From assembly GCA_002796345.1 (NCBI GenBank), contig PCXC01000074.1, forward strand, positions 1-33,818: 33,818 bases of DNA, written 5' to 3'. The notes under the pieces were generated by a model, which did no database searches, was not told the DNA's origin, and saw only the letters and a list, made by a program, of their open reading frames with translations. The stretch comes from Deltaproteobacteria bacterium CG11_big_fil_rev_8_21_14_0_20_42_23 (lineage in GTDB: Bacteria > UBA10199 > 2-02-FULL-44-16). A program made the position numbers and the translations under genes. Shown here piece after piece: positions 33,763 through 33,818 of the stretch. Numbering within the stretch: the first letter of the stretch is position 1; the number at the start of each line of letters is the position of its first letter.

Positions 33763-33818
33763 TACAGTCTCCCTTCAATAGAAAGCGTAAAGGTAATATC
33801 AAGCCTTCTTAAAATTAC
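33762..33818 (-). CDS. C-terminal end of a gene upstream of pilQ (window edge)
   Basis: Eighteen codons run in frame from the window edge to a TAA whose last base is the A of the pilQ ATG (TAATG overlap). The residues are VILRRLDITFTLSIEGRL. Tight coupling and position suggest a pilus assembly gene such as pilP or pilO, but the fragment is too short to identify. Confidence 0.5.
   Translation of the reverse strand, partial: VILRRLDITFTLSIEGRL

Noticed and set aside
1-33818. Defence system, prophage, integron or CRISPR array
   Set aside because: No nucleases, integrases, recombinases, transposases, phage genes or evenly spaced direct repeats were seen; nearly all genes are housekeeping or envelope genes.

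Overview
The window reads as chromosome of an AT-rich diderm (Gram-negative) bacterium. Outer-membrane and periplasmic genes (a type IV pilus secretin, lipoproteins, PBP4, MltD) fix the envelope type. The long minus-strand run yceD-rpmF-acpP-rpiB-glyA-nrdR-ribD-ribE-ribBA-ribH-nusB-glmM-rpsP-khpA-rimM-trmD-rplS-rnhB resembles gene order in Deltaproteobacteria-type genomes (Myxococcota, Desulfobacterota, Bdellovibrionota and related candidate phyla). That placement is inferred from gene order, not from a search. I see no rRNA, tRNA, CRISPR array, phage gene or transposase.

Layout. Bases 1-1801 hold two overlapping minus-strand genes of unknown function, one cut by the window edge and one very Ala/Pro/Lys-rich. 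Bases 1802-2154 are non-coding with an inverted pair of hairpins. Bases 2155-10261 form a cell-wall block: nagZ and an oligopeptide-type ABC importer (binding protein and two permeases, no ATPase) on the minus strand, divergent from dacB (PBP4), an MltD-like lytic transglycosylase and a small lipoprotein on the plus strand. Bases 10282-13528 hold comEC behind two small unknown genes. A 491-residue orphan with a canonical EF-hand loop (13835-15310) is divergent from them. Bases 15318-18146 hold a nucleoside-salvage operon, udp-nupC-tdk. Bases 18239-30381 are the long housekeeping run. Bases 30559-31953 hold gltX on the plus strand. Bases 31959-33818 hold a degenerate cold-shock-fold gene, a secretin (PilQ type) and the last codons of another gene, probably from a pilus operon.

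How the genes fit together. The wall block contains enzymes that cut glycan strands (MltD), trim or cut peptides (PBP4) and remove GlcNAc in the cytoplasm (NagZ). The peptide importer linked to nagZ could supply NagZ with muropeptides. PilQ and ComEC together suggest type IV pili and possible DNA uptake. The udp-nupC-tdk operon would bring in and recycle nucleosides.

The most noteworthy non-coding structures are three intergenic elements, each made of two hairpins in inverted orientation. In at least two of them the arms differ by paired, structure-preserving changes. A fourth palindrome pair forms the 3' end of the second permease gene. No complete novel system is evident. The best candidates for a second look are the NagZ-linked importer, the orphan genes around comEC, and the structured repeats.
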